A DNA stretch of 26,972 nucleotides from a virus. Position numbers and translations under genes: made by a program. Location: positions 1 to 26,972 of IMG/VR virus record IMGVR_UViG_3300046757_000757; one strand, given 5' to 3'. The notes below the pieces were generated by a model. The model was not told the DNA's origin, searched no databases, and saw nothing but the letters and a program-made list of their open reading frames with translations. Every line of letters begins with the position of its first letter. Position 1 is the stretch's first letter. Positions 7,590 through 14,651 of the stretch are shown here, piece after piece.

Positions 7590-8504
7590 TTGAAAGAATT
7601 ATGGGTAGAGAAGTATCGTCCTAAGACGGTAAGTGGTTATGTATTTCGCGACGAAGCACAACGTAACCAGGTAAATAATTGGATTAAAGAAAAAACTATT
7701 CCACATTTATTGTTTAGTGGTAATGCAGGTATTGGTAAGACAACACTTGCAAAATTATTGTTCAATGAACTTGAAATACAGGAATTAGATATTCTTGAAA
7801 TAAACGCATCGCGAACAAACTCAGTAGATGATGTACGTGATAAAATTGTAAACTTTGTACAAATGATTCCATTTGGGGAATTTAAGGTTGTATTATTAGA
7901 TGAGGCTGACTACTTATCTCCAAACGCTCAAGCGGCGTTGCGTGGTGTTATGGAAGAGTATCATACTACTGCTCGTTTCATTCTTACTTGTAACTATCCA
8001 AATCGTGTTATTCCCGCTTTGCATAGTAGGTGTCAAGGTTTCCACATTGCTAAAATTGACCAAACTGAGTTCACAGCTCGAGTCGCTGAAATACTTATTA
8101 CTGAAGGTGTTACTCCTGATTTGGATACACTAGATACATATGTAAAAGCAACATATCCAGACTTGCGTAAATGCATTAACACAGTACAAATGAATGTACA
8201 AGACAACAGTTTGCTAAAGCCTAATGAAGGCGATACAGGCGAAGCTGATTGGAAACTTGACATGGTTGAATTGTTTAAGGCAGGTAAAATTCAAGAAGCA
8301 CGTAAGTTACTTTGTGGTGCTGTACGTCCTGAAGAGATGGAAGAAATTTATCGATGGTTGTATGACAACATTGAACTGTTCGGCGACAATGCACAGCAGG
8401 ACAGAGCTGTACTTGTAATTAAACAAGGACTAGTAGATCATACTCTAGTTGCAGATCCGGAGATTAATTTAGCAGCAACACTTATTAGATTGGCTTCGCT
8501 TTAA
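7590..8504 (+). CDS. 44: Sliding-clamp loader large subunit (gp44-like AAA+ ATPase)
   Basis: This 304-residue protein follows T4 gp44 and RFC/DnaX small subunits. WVEKYRPKTVSGY lies at the N-terminus. Walker A GNAGIGKT is at residues 44-51, Walker B LLDEAD at 102-107, sensor 1 in ILTCNYPNRVIP, and the SRC arginine-finger motif (HSRCQGF) near 145. A helical collar domain follows. With a gp62 partner not seen here, it would open and load the gp45 clamp onto DNA using ATP. The start is TTG 7590, set by GGAG 6 bases upstream and by homology from the first residues (MKELWVEKYRPKT). Its stop overlaps the next ATG by one base. Confidence 0.9.
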   Translation: MKELWVEKYRPKTVSGYVFRDEAQRNQVNNWIKEKTIPHLLFSGNAGIGKTTLAKLLFNELEIQELDILEINASRTNSVDDVRDKIVNFVQMIPFGEFKVVLLDEADYLSPNAQAALRGVMEEYHTTARFILTCNYPNRVIPALHSRCQGFHIAKIDQTEFTARVAEILITEGVTPDLDTLDTYVKATYPDLRKCINTVQMNVQDNSLLKPNEGDTGEADWKLDMVELFKAGKIQEARKLLCGAVRPEEMEEIYRWLYDNIELFGDNAQQDRAVLVIKQGLVDHTLVADPEINLAATLIRLASL

Positions 8505-9076
8505 TGCAAATCCTTGATAATATATTTCCTACAAGGCTAGTAGATGAAATTGAAAATGCAATGTTGCATGTGGACACCCCGTGGCAATATTCTGATCATA
8601 CATACGGTAGAGGAAAACAACTTAGAAAAGGCGAAGTTGAGGAACATCAACTAGTACATGCCGCATTTTATGAAGGTGACGGAACATATCTTTGGCCGTT
8701 ACTAAATGTTCCTTTGTACTTTATTGAAAAGGAACTTAGCCGAAAAATTATTAGTATACAGCGATGTAAAGTAAATACATTAATGTATACTCCACTATAC
8801 GAAGATGGGTTGAATCATCCTGTACATGCAGATAGACACGAGCCAGGTTGGCATTCTATTATATATTATGTTACAGACGGTGATAATCCTACAGTGTTTA
8901 CAGATATAAAATATCCTAATTTAGAACACGACGAATCATCGTATAATATTGTTAACAAAGTAGAACCACGTAAAGGTCGAGTTGTTATATTTCCAAGTGA
9001 ACTATATCATGCAAGTACACCGACACAACTAAAGAAACGTGTGGCTGCTAATTATGTTGTAAAATTTGAAGAATAA
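8504..9076 (+). CDS. 2-oxoglutarate/Fe(II)-dependent oxygenase
   Basis: This 190-residue protein has the double-stranded beta-helix iron site. [15 protein letters not shown] gives H108 and D110. [19 protein letters not shown] gives the distal H169 and R179, about 10 residues later, for binding 2-oxoglutarate. [12 protein letters not shown] is the typical strand before the distal His. The length and pattern fit the prolyl-4-hydroxylase-like enzymes often found in marine T4-like phages, whose substrates are mostly unknown. It overlaps the clamp loader stop and the ferredoxin start (TAATG on both sides), so it is co-translated with a ferredoxin. Whether the two cooperate is not shown. Confidence 0.8.
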   Translation: MQILDNIFPTRLVDEIENAMLHVDTPWQYSDHTYGRGKQLRKGEVEEHQLVHAAFYEGDGTYLWPLLNVPLYFIEKELSRKIISIQRCKVNTLMYTPLYEDGLNHPVHADRHEPGWHSIIYYVTDGDNPTVFTDIKYPNLEHDESSYNIVNKVEPRKGRVVIFPSELYHASTPTQLKKRVAANYVVKFEE

Positions 9077-9426
9077 TGAGTTACTTAGTTACAGAAGATT
9101 GTATTAATTGTAAGCATATGACATGCGTAGAAGTGTGTCCTGTGGATTGTTTTTACGAAGGTAAGAACATGTTAGTAATTGACCCAAACGAATGTATTGA
9201 CTGTGGAGTTTGTGTACCAGAATGCCCAGTAGATGCAATCATTGGTGATCAAGAACCAGGATGGGATCCTAACAGAATAAAAGTACTAGAAATACATAAT
9301 GAGAAATATGCTCAAAGGTGGCCAAACATTACTGAGGCTAGAACGCCCCCTGAAGATGCAGAAGACTGGGCTGGTGTAGAAAATAAAATGGATCTGTTTT
9401 CGGAGGAACCAGGACTTGGAGACTAA
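9076..9426 (+). CDS. fdxA: 7Fe-8S ferredoxin (FdxA type)
   Basis: This 116-residue protein matches the Azotobacter FdI/FdxA family over its whole length. The first motif, [19 protein letters not shown], gives C9, C12, C17, C21 and C25. The second, [13 protein letters not shown], gives C40, C43, C46 and C50. By family alignment (offset +1 from FdI), C9, C17 and C50 bind a 3Fe-4S cluster, and C21, C40, C43 and C46 bind a 4Fe-4S cluster. The family C-terminal tail is also present ([10 protein letters not shown], then [13 protein letters not shown]). It is a soluble electron carrier. All ligands are intact, so it should be functional. It sits inside a DNA-replication operon, which is unusual. Confidence 0.88.
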   Translation: MSYLVTEDCINCKHMTCVEVCPVDCFYEGKNMLVIDPNECIDCGVCVPECPVDAIIGDQEPGWDPNRIKVLEIHNEKYAQRWPNITEARTPPEDAEDWAGVENKMDLFSEEPGLGD

Positions 9427-9649
9427 ATTAATTTCACCGTGTATTTCCGAGTGCGACAATAACGGAGAGTTTTGTCCTGCTTGTGGAAGAACAATGGAAG
9501 AAAAGTTTGAATGGAAGGGCGGAGCAGATATAGCTCGACAAAAACAAATTTTGGAAAACTGTGCAAACCGTTTGCCAAGACAAGACTTTGAGTACTGGGA
9601 AGAAATGTACGAGCTCAAAGTTGCTGAAAAAACAAGAGAGAATAATTAA
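9416..9649 (+). CDS. DUF1289-like small Cys protein
   Basis: This 77-residue protein carries [20 protein letters not shown] (C9, C13, C20, C23) followed by [20 protein letters not shown]. This is the pattern of DUF1289, a family of short bacterial proteins with four conserved Cys and a trailing helix, suspected to bind metal or an Fe-S cluster. The start is TTG 9416, overlapping the ferredoxin end by 11 bases. A strong GGAGG (9402-9406) lies 9 bases upstream. The overlap with a ferredoxin gene suggests a linked role in iron-sulfur or redox work (inference). The C-terminal part is helical and charged. Confidence 0.75.
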   Translation: METKLISPCISECDNNGEFCPACGRTMEEKFEWKGGADIARQKQILENCANRLPRQDFEYWEEMYELKVAEKTRENN

Positions 9650-9650
9650 A

Positions 9651-9842
9651 ATGGCTACCCGAAACGATATTACTGGAGACAGTATACAATCAAAAAGTAA
9701 CTCTAAAAAGTTTAGAGATAACTATGATGCAATCTTTAACAAAAAAGATTACAAACATACACAACAGGACCTAACTGAATTAAACAGTGACGGTAACAGA
9801 GAACGTGGACGCTACGGCGAAGATTTAAAAAAGGAAAAGTAA
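9651..9842 (+). CDS. Small conserved unknown protein
   Basis: This 63-residue protein is polar. The N-terminus MATRNDITGDSIQSKSNSKK is followed by FRDNYDAIFNKKDY and a charged tail. I recall similar short proteins with an MATRNDITGDSI-type start in T4-like phages, without a known function. The frame is open further upstream (to 9561), but ATG 9651 lies 1 base after the DUF1289-like stop and gives the recognisable start. Its stop overlaps the thyX ATG (TAATG), so it belongs to the same coupled run. Confidence 0.6.
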   Translation: MATRNDITGDSIQSKSNSKKFRDNYDAIFNKKDYKHTQQDLTELNSDGNRERGRYGEDLKKEK

Positions 9843-10522
9843 TGACAGAAGTAAAACTAGTATCATACAGCACACCAACAGAAGAATTTGCAAACGAAGG
9901 TATTGAAAACTTACAAGACCTCATTGCATTTTGTGCAAGGGTAAGCAATCCTACAGCACAAATTAATAGTGAAACAAGTGCAAAACTAATTAAGTATCTA
10001 ATTAAACATGCACATTGGTCACCGTTAGAGATGGTTAATGCTGTTATGGAAATTGACACTACTAGAGACATTGCACATCAAGTTGTACGTCATCGTAGTT
10101 TTGCTTTTCAAGAGTTTAGTCAACGTTATGCTAACCCAGAAGAAATGGGCGAGCAATTTGTAATACGTGAAGCACGTTTACAAGACACTAAAAATAGACA
10201 AAACAGTATTGCTCTTGACTTAGAAGACCCTGCACAGGCCGCTATTGCCGATAGATGGGTACAAGAACAGCAAGATGTAATATGGAGAGCTCAACAAGCA
10301 TATAATTGGGCTATTGAAGCAGGTATTGCAAAAGAACAAGCTCGTTGTGTATTACCAGAAGGAAATACAAAAACAAGACTCTATATGAACGGTACACTTA
10401 GAAGCTGGATACATTATATTGATCTAAGAGGCGCCAATGGAACTCAGCAAGAGCATATGGATATTGCACATGCTTGCGCCAAAGTCATTGCAGACATCTT
10501 TCCTTTAATGAAAGAACTTTAA
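9842..10522 (+). CDS. thyX: Flavin-dependent thymidylate synthase ThyX
   Basis: This 226-residue protein has the ThyX signature RHRSFAFQEFSQR (R83-H84-R85, seven residues, S93, R95), which binds dUMP and FAD. Also present are HAHWSPLEMVNAVMEI, typical of the helix near the flavin, and ARCVLPEGNTKTRLYMNGTLR in the C-terminal half, containing the conserved R(x)VLP segment. The enzyme makes dTMP from dUMP with methylene-tetrahydrofolate and NADPH, and supplies thymidine for the AT-rich phage DNA. The length is typical of the family. It is the last gene of the run starting at 7590 and faces phoH tail to tail. Confidence 0.92.
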   Translation: MTEVKLVSYSTPTEEFANEGIENLQDLIAFCARVSNPTAQINSETSAKLIKYLIKHAHWSPLEMVNAVMEIDTTRDIAHQVVRHRSFAFQEFSQRYANPEEMGEQFVIREARLQDTKNRQNSIALDLEDPAQAAIADRWVQEQQDVIWRAQQAYNWAIEAGIAKEQARCVLPEGNTKTRLYMNGTLRSWIHYIDLRGANGTQQEHMDIAHACAKVIADIFPLMKEL

Positions 10523-10524
10523 TT

Positions 10525-10560
10525 AAAAATGCCCTGCACTTAAAAAAAGTTACAGGGCAC
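10525..10560 (-). terminator. Hairpin terminator, mainly for phoH
   Basis: TGCCCTG (10530-10536) pairs with CAGGGCA (10553-10559). An inner ACTT/AAGT stem flanks an A-rich loop. Read on the minus strand, the hairpin is followed by a run of five T, as in a rho-independent terminator. It lies in the 61-base gap between the convergent thyX and phoH genes. The + side lacks a T-run, so it may stop thyX transcripts less well. Confidence 0.65.
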
Positions 10561-10583
10561 AAATTAAGGATGTCTATTCTATA

Positions 10584-11309
10584 TTATTCATCTCCATATA
10601 GTTGTAATATTTCTTTGACTGCATTATGTCTTTCAATATCTCCTTGTTCAAAGCGGACTATGTCCAAATGATTTGCCTTAGAGGCTTCTAGTAGTTTCAC
10701 AAAGTCTAGCAAGCCGTTATCTAGTAGTCTATCAGCCTGAGCTAAGTCGCCTGTGACTGCCATTCTAGATCCTTCTCCTAAACGTGTAAGTAACATTTTC
10801 ATCTGATTTGGCGTAGCATTTTGCATTTCATCTGCCAGTATATAAGAATTTTTAAATGTTCGCCCACGCATAAATGCTAATGGAGCAATCTCAATTATGC
10901 CTTCTTCGATCATGCCTTCAATTTCTTTTGCATTAAAGTATTCTCTAAGAACATCAAATATTGGTCTTGTCCAAGGAGCCATTTTTTGTTCTAATGTGCC
11001 TGGTAGAAAACCTAAATCTTCGTCGACCGATACCGCTGGTCTTGTTACGATAATTTTATCAATAGCACCTTCTTTGAAAAGTTTTACCGCTACTTGCACA
11101 GCCAAAATGGTTTTGCCTGTTCCTGCTGGACCAATACCGAAGACTATGTCTTTCTTTTGATCTAACAGTCTTAACACGTAGGATTCTTGGTTTAAATTTC
11201 TTGGAAGTATGTTTACTGAAGTTTTCTTTTGATAAATGTTTATGTCTACTACATTGTTACTGTAGTTGTTTACGCTTTGTCTCTGACGAGACTTCTTTTT
11301 TGCACCCAT
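10584..11309 (-). CDS. phoH: PhoH-like ATPase
   Basis: This 241-residue protein has Walker A GPAGTGKT (residues 60-67), an IIVTRPAVSVDEDLGFLPG segment after it, a FMRGRTFKNSYILADEMQN segment with Walker B (D160, E161), and TRLGEGSRMAVTGDLAQ with sensor residues. This is the full PhoH ATPase core, and the N-terminal basic tail is short. PhoH is frequent in marine phages. It is named for a phosphate-starvation gene, but its role in infection is unresolved and may involve RNA. It is the only minus-strand gene in the window. A very strong GGGAGGA lies about 6 bases before the ATG. A weak host-type promoter could lie near 11377-11407 (TTAACA, 19 bases, TATATT on the minus strand). Confidence 0.9.
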   Translation of the reverse strand: MGAKKKSRQRQSVNNYSNNVVDINIYQKKTSVNILPRNLNQESYVLRLLDQKKDIVFGIGPAGTGKTILAVQVAVKLFKEGAIDKIIVTRPAVSVDEDLGFLPGTLEQKMAPWTRPIFDVLREYFNAKEIEGMIEEGIIEIAPLAFMRGRTFKNSYILADEMQNATPNQMKMLLTRLGEGSRMAVTGDLAQADRLLDNGLLDFVKLLEASKANHLDIVRFEQGDIERHNAVKEILQLYGDE

Positions 11310-11343
11310 TAAGTCCTCCCTATGGATTTATTAAGTAAGGCCT

Positions 11344-11355
11344 GTGTCGGGACAC
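11344..11355 (-). other. Short inverted repeat in the phoH leader
   Basis: GTGTC-GG-GACAC is a perfect short palindrome in the gap between phoH and the + strand gene at 11456. Flanking AGG and CCT can extend it imperfectly. On the minus strand it would lie in the phoH leader, about 35 bases before the start codon. It could be a leader hairpin or a protein site. No T-run follows on either strand, so it does not look like a terminator. Confidence 0.3.
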
Positions 11356-11419
11356 TGCCCTACAAAAATATTTAGCAATATAACGCAAGGTAAAAATACA
11401 TTGTTAACTGCTTAAAACC

Positions 11420-11427
11420 GATAAATA
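11420..11427 (+). promoter_or_regulatory. T4-type late promoter motif (GATAAATA)
   Basis: GATAAATAAG lies 29 bases before ATG 11456, in the 146-base gap divergent from phoH. A weak AAGGA ribosome site lies between motif and start. This is the expected switch point to rightward late transcription. Confidence 0.5.
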
Positions 11428-11455
11428 AGTATACAAAGATATCAAGGATACCATC

Positions 11456-11977
11456 ATGCAAGACATAATGAACATTGTAAAGAACATTGACAACATCTAC
11501 AACAGCAATACATCATTTAATATTTTAAAGGATTTTGAACGTGTTTTAGATGAATTAGATCTATATGTGTATAAAAACTGGAAGGATGGCGAATTATGTG
11601 CTGGTCCTATTATAGATCGTCATTGGGTTACATGCTCATTTATGTGGGATAAAGATAACATGCCAGATCCAATGGGCGGCAAACGTTTACTTGATTATGA
11701 TTGCAAAGTATCCTACGGTAAAGACTATCTTATTCAACCACGTAAAATTAAAGTACCAGACGATATTCGTCCTGGAACTAAGAAGGGTAAATTAGATAGA
11801 AAAGATATTTGGGTAGTAGAAATACAGATGCCTAAGAAACTTATAATAGATATTTACGGTGGTAAGTTTGCTACAGAAGAATATCAAGAAGAACCTGCCG
11901 TGGCACCAGATGTTGCTACAGCGCCGCAAGCGGCTGACGAAGCAGTACCTACGGCTCCAGAAGGAGAAACAGTATAA
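11456..11977 (+). CDS. Unknown late protein (173 aa)
   Basis: I do not recognise a family. The N-terminal part looks helical (IMNIVKNIDNIYNSNTSFN, then ILKDFERVLDELDLYVYKNW). The middle part is beta-rich, with a WVTCSFMWDKDNMPDPMGGK segment, and then a basic YLIQPRKIKVPDDI stretch. The last 30 residues are rich in Ala, Pro and Glu and are probably disordered. A late promoter motif precedes it, and its stop overlaps the next ATG (TAATG), so the two genes probably work together. Two-gene coupling and late timing suggest a virion or assembly role, but nothing in the sequence proves it. Confidence 0.6.
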   Translation: MQDIMNIVKNIDNIYNSNTSFNILKDFERVLDELDLYVYKNWKDGELCAGPIIDRHWVTCSFMWDKDNMPDPMGGKRLLDYDCKVSYGKDYLIQPRKIKVPDDIRPGTKKGKLDRKDIWVVEIQMPKKLIIDIYGGKFATEEYQEEPAVAPDVATAPQAADEAVPTAPEGETV

Positions 11978-12693
11978 TGGGATTACAAGCAGGAGATTTA
12001 AAAAACATGATGTATGATATCTTCGAAGTTGATTCGTATGCGTCTAAAATGGGCGATGATAAAAATATTGTTACACTAAGTTTTAGTGTAATGGAAAAGG
12101 CAGCGGCAGATGACTTAATGAACTTCTTAGAAAAAGGTTATTCATTTGTGTTAGATGCAGATGCAACACCGGGTGAGCAAAGTGACGGAACTTATAAAGT
12201 GTTTGTTGAAATGGAAAGAGACAAGGATGTCCACAATAACATTTTAGAAATCGTTGACGGTGTAAAAGAACTTTCAAACATAGATGATTTTAAATTCCGT
12301 TATTATAAAGGATTTAAATCAAAGTCTGTAACAGAAGAAGAATTAACAGCAACTATACCTAATGATCCAGCAAACTATGGACTTAGGGTAGATGAAACAA
12401 ATTTAGACAATTATAAAAACTTCTTTAGTAATAGTTTTGTTGAAAGTGTCAATTTATTAGAAAACAAATTAACAATTAAAAAAGCATTTGCAGACCCGAT
12501 TAAATTTGAACTTATTGACTTTGGCGAAAGAACTGAAGTGTATTCAAATATTAAAGAAACATTAGACATTATGGAATCGTATCCTGAAGTACTCTATTTG
12601 ACAAAGTACTTAGGTGACTATAATATAAGTAAGTATGGAGACAAACTTGTCTTTGAAAATAAAGATAAGGCTCTCGTTTTAAAAAGGATCTAA
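11977..12693 (+). CDS. Unknown protein (238 aa), coupled to the preceding gene
   Basis: No known domain is recognised. The protein is acidic and mixed alpha/beta. DLKNMMYDIFEVDSYASKMG near the start, KVFVEMERDKDVHNNILEIV (residues about 74-93) and an acidic C-terminal half are the main features. There is no signal peptide or membrane segment. Its ATG overlaps the stop of the gene at 11456. The endolysin gene begins 3 bases after its stop. The end of this gene contains a possible host-type promoter (12598-12624). The function is unknown. Confidence 0.6.
   Translation: MGLQAGDLKNMMYDIFEVDSYASKMGDDKNIVTLSFSVMEKAAADDLMNFLEKGYSFVLDADATPGEQSDGTYKVFVEMERDKDVHNNILEIVDGVKELSNIDDFKFRYYKGFKSKSVTEEELTATIPNDPANYGLRVDETNLDNYKNFFSNSFVESVNLLENKLTIKKAFADPIKFELIDFGERTEVYSNIKETLDIMESYPEVLYLTKYLGDYNISKYGDKLVFENKDKALVLKRI
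12598..12624 (+). promoter_or_regulatory. Possible sigma70-type promoter (TTGACA-15-TATAAT)
   Basis: Perfect -35 and -10 hexamers occur inside the unknown gene, about 70 bases before the endolysin start. The spacer is only 15 bases; using TAATAT at 12621-12626 gives 17. It could add transcription of the lysis genes, but short spacing and its location inside a gene make it uncertain. Confidence 0.3.
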
Positions 12694-12695
12694 AA

Positions 12696-13583
12696 ATGAG
12701 TTTTGAATTACAAAAAGAACAATTAGCACAACTAATACCAGGTAACAACGATGTCGATTCGTGGCACGAAGCACTGGTTGCTATTATGCCTAAGTATGGT
12801 ATTAATACTGTAAGACGTGCGGCACACTTTATAAGTCAGTGTGCTCATGAAAGTAACAACTTTCGTTCATTGCAAGAAAACTTAAACTATAGTGAAAAAT
12901 CACTTAATGCTGTATTTGGTAGGTACTTTGGTACTGGCGTTCATCCAGCAGGACACACAAGACGTAATGCAGCTGAGTATGCTCGCAACCCAGAAAAAAT
13001 TGCAAACTATGTATACATGGATGAATTCCGTAAGTACAAAATGGGTAACGTCAATGAAGGTGACGGTTGGTTATTTAGAGGCCGTGGCTTAAAGCAATTA
13101 ACAGGACGCGAAAACTATACACGTTTTGGTAAAACTGTAGACATGACAGCAGAAGAAGCTGCTGAATACGTTGCAACACCTAAAGGTGCTGTTGAGTCAG
13201 CATGTTGGTTTTGGGACGCAAATAATTTAAACTCAATTGCAGACACTGATGATGTTGTAAAAATGACTAAAAAGATTAACGGTGGTAACATTGGTCTTGA
13301 GTCGCGTCAGAAGCGTTATACAAAAGCAATGGAAGTATTTGGTAACCCTGTATCATTAGCAGACGATCATGGAGATGATGATTTTGACGTAGATGATATC
13401 GGCGTACTACGTAAAGGTTGCAAAGGCGAAGGTGTTAAATTAATGCAGGAAGCATTAGGCATTGGAGCAGATGGAATCTTTGGCCCAGGAACAGAACGGG
13501 CATTAAAAGAGTGGCAGTCTAGCAAAGGCTTAGTAGTAGACGGCATTGCAGGCCCTGCAACACTCGGAGAACTTTTGGGGTAA
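12696..13583 (+). CDS. GH19-type endolysin with peptidoglycan-binding domain
   Basis: This is a 295-residue, two-domain protein. Residues about 20-215 match glycoside hydrolase 19/chitinase-like lysozymes. HFISQCAHESNNFRSL contains the probable acid E52, and GDGWLFRGRGLKQLTGRENY (about 122-141) is the family signature. Residues about 232-295 form a PG_binding_1 domain (VLRKGCKGEGVKLMQEALG, then ADGIFGPGTERALKEWQ and VVDGIAGPATLGELLG). There is no signal peptide, so release would need a holin. It cuts glycan strands of the cell wall at lysis. It heads a lysis block with spanins 230 bases downstream. Confidence 0.88.
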   Translation: MSFELQKEQLAQLIPGNNDVDSWHEALVAIMPKYGINTVRRAAHFISQCAHESNNFRSLQENLNYSEKSLNAVFGRYFGTGVHPAGHTRRNAAEYARNPEKIANYVYMDEFRKYKMGNVNEGDGWLFRGRGLKQLTGRENYTRFGKTVDMTAEEAAEYVATPKGAVESACWFWDANNLNSIADTDDVVKMTKKINGGNIGLESRQKRYTKAMEVFGNPVSLADDHGDDDFDVDDIGVLRKGCKGEGVKLMQEALGIGADGIFGPGTERALKEWQSSKGLVVDGIAGPATLGELLG

Positions 13584-13588
13584 TAATT

Positions 13589-13816
13589 ATGTGGAAAGAA
13601 CAAGTTATGCAAGTACTGGAAGGTCATTTCGGTACTAAAAAAGAGATCACTGAAACAAGTCATTTTTTAGATGACCTAGACGGTGACGAAATTGATATAG
13701 TTGATGTAACAGTTCAAATATGTGAAAAGTTAGATATTAATATACCTGAAGAAGAAACATTTGATATAGGAACTGTACAAGAATTACTTGATGTAGTGGA
13801 GAAACACGTTGTTTAG
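13589..13816 (+). CDS. Acyl-carrier-protein-like protein lacking the pantetheine Ser
   Basis: This 75-residue protein aligns without gaps to bacterial ACP over about 50 residues. HFLDDLDGDEIDIVDVTVQI (residues 25-44) corresponds to [20 protein letters not shown], and then DINIPEEETFDIGTVQELLD corresponds to the DTEIPDEEAEKI helix-3 region. The length and strong acidity also fit. The Ser that carries 4'-phosphopantetheine (in DSL) is Glu34 here (DEI), so it cannot be charged in the usual way. It may be a structural or regulatory ACP mimic (inference). It lies between the endolysin and spanin genes and overlaps the i-spanin start by 8 bases. Confidence 0.65.
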   Translation: MWKEQVMQVLEGHFGTKKEITETSHFLDDLDGDEIDIVDVTVQICEKLDINIPEEETFDIGTVQELLDVVEKHVV

Positions 13817-14294
13817 CTCTATTCGTATAGCACTTGTACTAGTGCTACTTGCATCTGCCGGCGGCGGCTATTTGTATGTTAAAAAATTACAAGGCGACCT
13901 TGATACGGCAAAGGCTAATATTATAAAACTTGAAGATGGTATCAACGAACAAAAGGCTGTAATTGCACAACAAGAAGCAGACTTTGAAGCCATTATTAAG
14001 GTTAGAAATGATCTTGAAGATGTAAATAGAATGCTGGAGACTGCTAATAACAACTTAAATGAAAAGTTTAATAAGTTAAATGCATCCGGTGAAAGACGTG
14101 ACATTGGTGCGTTATCAACATCAAGACCAAAGTCGATAGAGAGAATTTTAAATAAAGACGAAGTTAACGAAAGACGTTGTTTTGAAATTATACAAGGTTC
14201 AGAGTTAACTGAAGAGGAACTAAATGCTACAAAAAAGTCAAAGATCAATACTGTATGTCCTGAGCTTGCTAATCCTAACTACATTCCTTACTAG
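13809..14294 (+). CDS. Inner-membrane spanin (Rz-like)
   Basis: This 161-residue protein has one N-terminal membrane helix (about residues 5-24: IRIALVLVLLASAGGGYLYV). A long charged helix, typical of a coiled coil, runs from about 27 to 90. A polar periplasmic end with two Cys (C124, C150) follows. This is the architecture of an i-spanin, which joins an outer-membrane lipoprotein to fuse the membranes at lysis. The start is TTG 13809 with GTGGAG about 7 bases before. The o-spanin-like gene starts inside its 3' end in another frame, a classic spanin arrangement. The host would therefore be Gram-negative. Confidence 0.75.
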   Translation: MFSSIRIALVLVLLASAGGGYLYVKKLQGDLDTAKANIIKLEDGINEQKAVIAQQEADFEAIIKVRNDLEDVNRMLETANNNLNEKFNKLNASGERRDIGALSTSRPKSIERILNKDEVNERRCFEIIQGSELTEEELNATKKSKINTVCPELANPNYIPY

Positions 14295-14616
14295 TTGTAG
14301 TACGATTCAGCCATTAGAAGTTTTCAAGACAGAAGTAGAACGACGACCTCTTAATTTGCCTTTACCTGCACCAGCAGAACTTGAACAAGTCCGTTGGATA
14401 ATAATTAATCGAGAAAATGCTGAAGAAGTATTTGCAGATTTAGAAAAGAAAAACATTGATCCTGTTATAATAGGATTAACAGATGAAGATTACGAGAACT
14501 TCAGAAAAAATTATGCACAGATCCGTGCATATATGATAAAACAAAACTCAATCATTGACGCTTACAAAGAGTACTATGAAGGTGAGCAAGATGACCAAAA
14601 GGTTGACAACAACTAA
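14224..14616 (+). CDS. Outer-membrane spanin lipoprotein (Rz1-like)
   Basis: This 130-residue protein has a signal sequence (SILYVLSLLILTTFLTSC) ending in the lipobox LTSC, with lipidated C25, followed by STIQPLEVF. The Pro-rich RRPLNLPLPAPAELEQVRW segment near residues 41-60 is usual in o-spanins. A helical end follows. The ATG 14224 lies within the i-spanin gene, giving a 71-base overlap in a different frame. A GAGG lies about 8 bases upstream. Paired with the i-spanin it completes outer-membrane disruption. It is longer than Rz1 of lambda but within the range of phage o-spanins. A TTGACA promoter overlaps its 3' end. Confidence 0.75.
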   Translation: MLQKSQRSILYVLSLLILTTFLTSCSTIQPLEVFKTEVERRPLNLPLPAPAELEQVRWIIINRENAEEVFADLEKKNIDPVIIGLTDEDYENFRKNYAQIRAYMIKQNSIIDAYKEYYEGEQDDQKVDNN

Positions 14617-14631
14617 TAGTTTTGTTATAAT
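14603..14631 (+). promoter_or_regulatory. Consensus sigma70 promoter (TTGACA-17-TATAAT)
   Basis: TTGACA (14603-14608), 17 bases, and TATAAT (14626-14631) match the consensus at all twelve positions with ideal spacing. The expected start is about 14638, only about 14 bases before the iscS ATG, and this leader has no Shine-Dalgarno site. It would give host-polymerase, probably early, expression of the Fe-S genes. Confidence 0.7.
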
Positions 14632-14651
14632 ACATTTTTAACTAAAAATTT

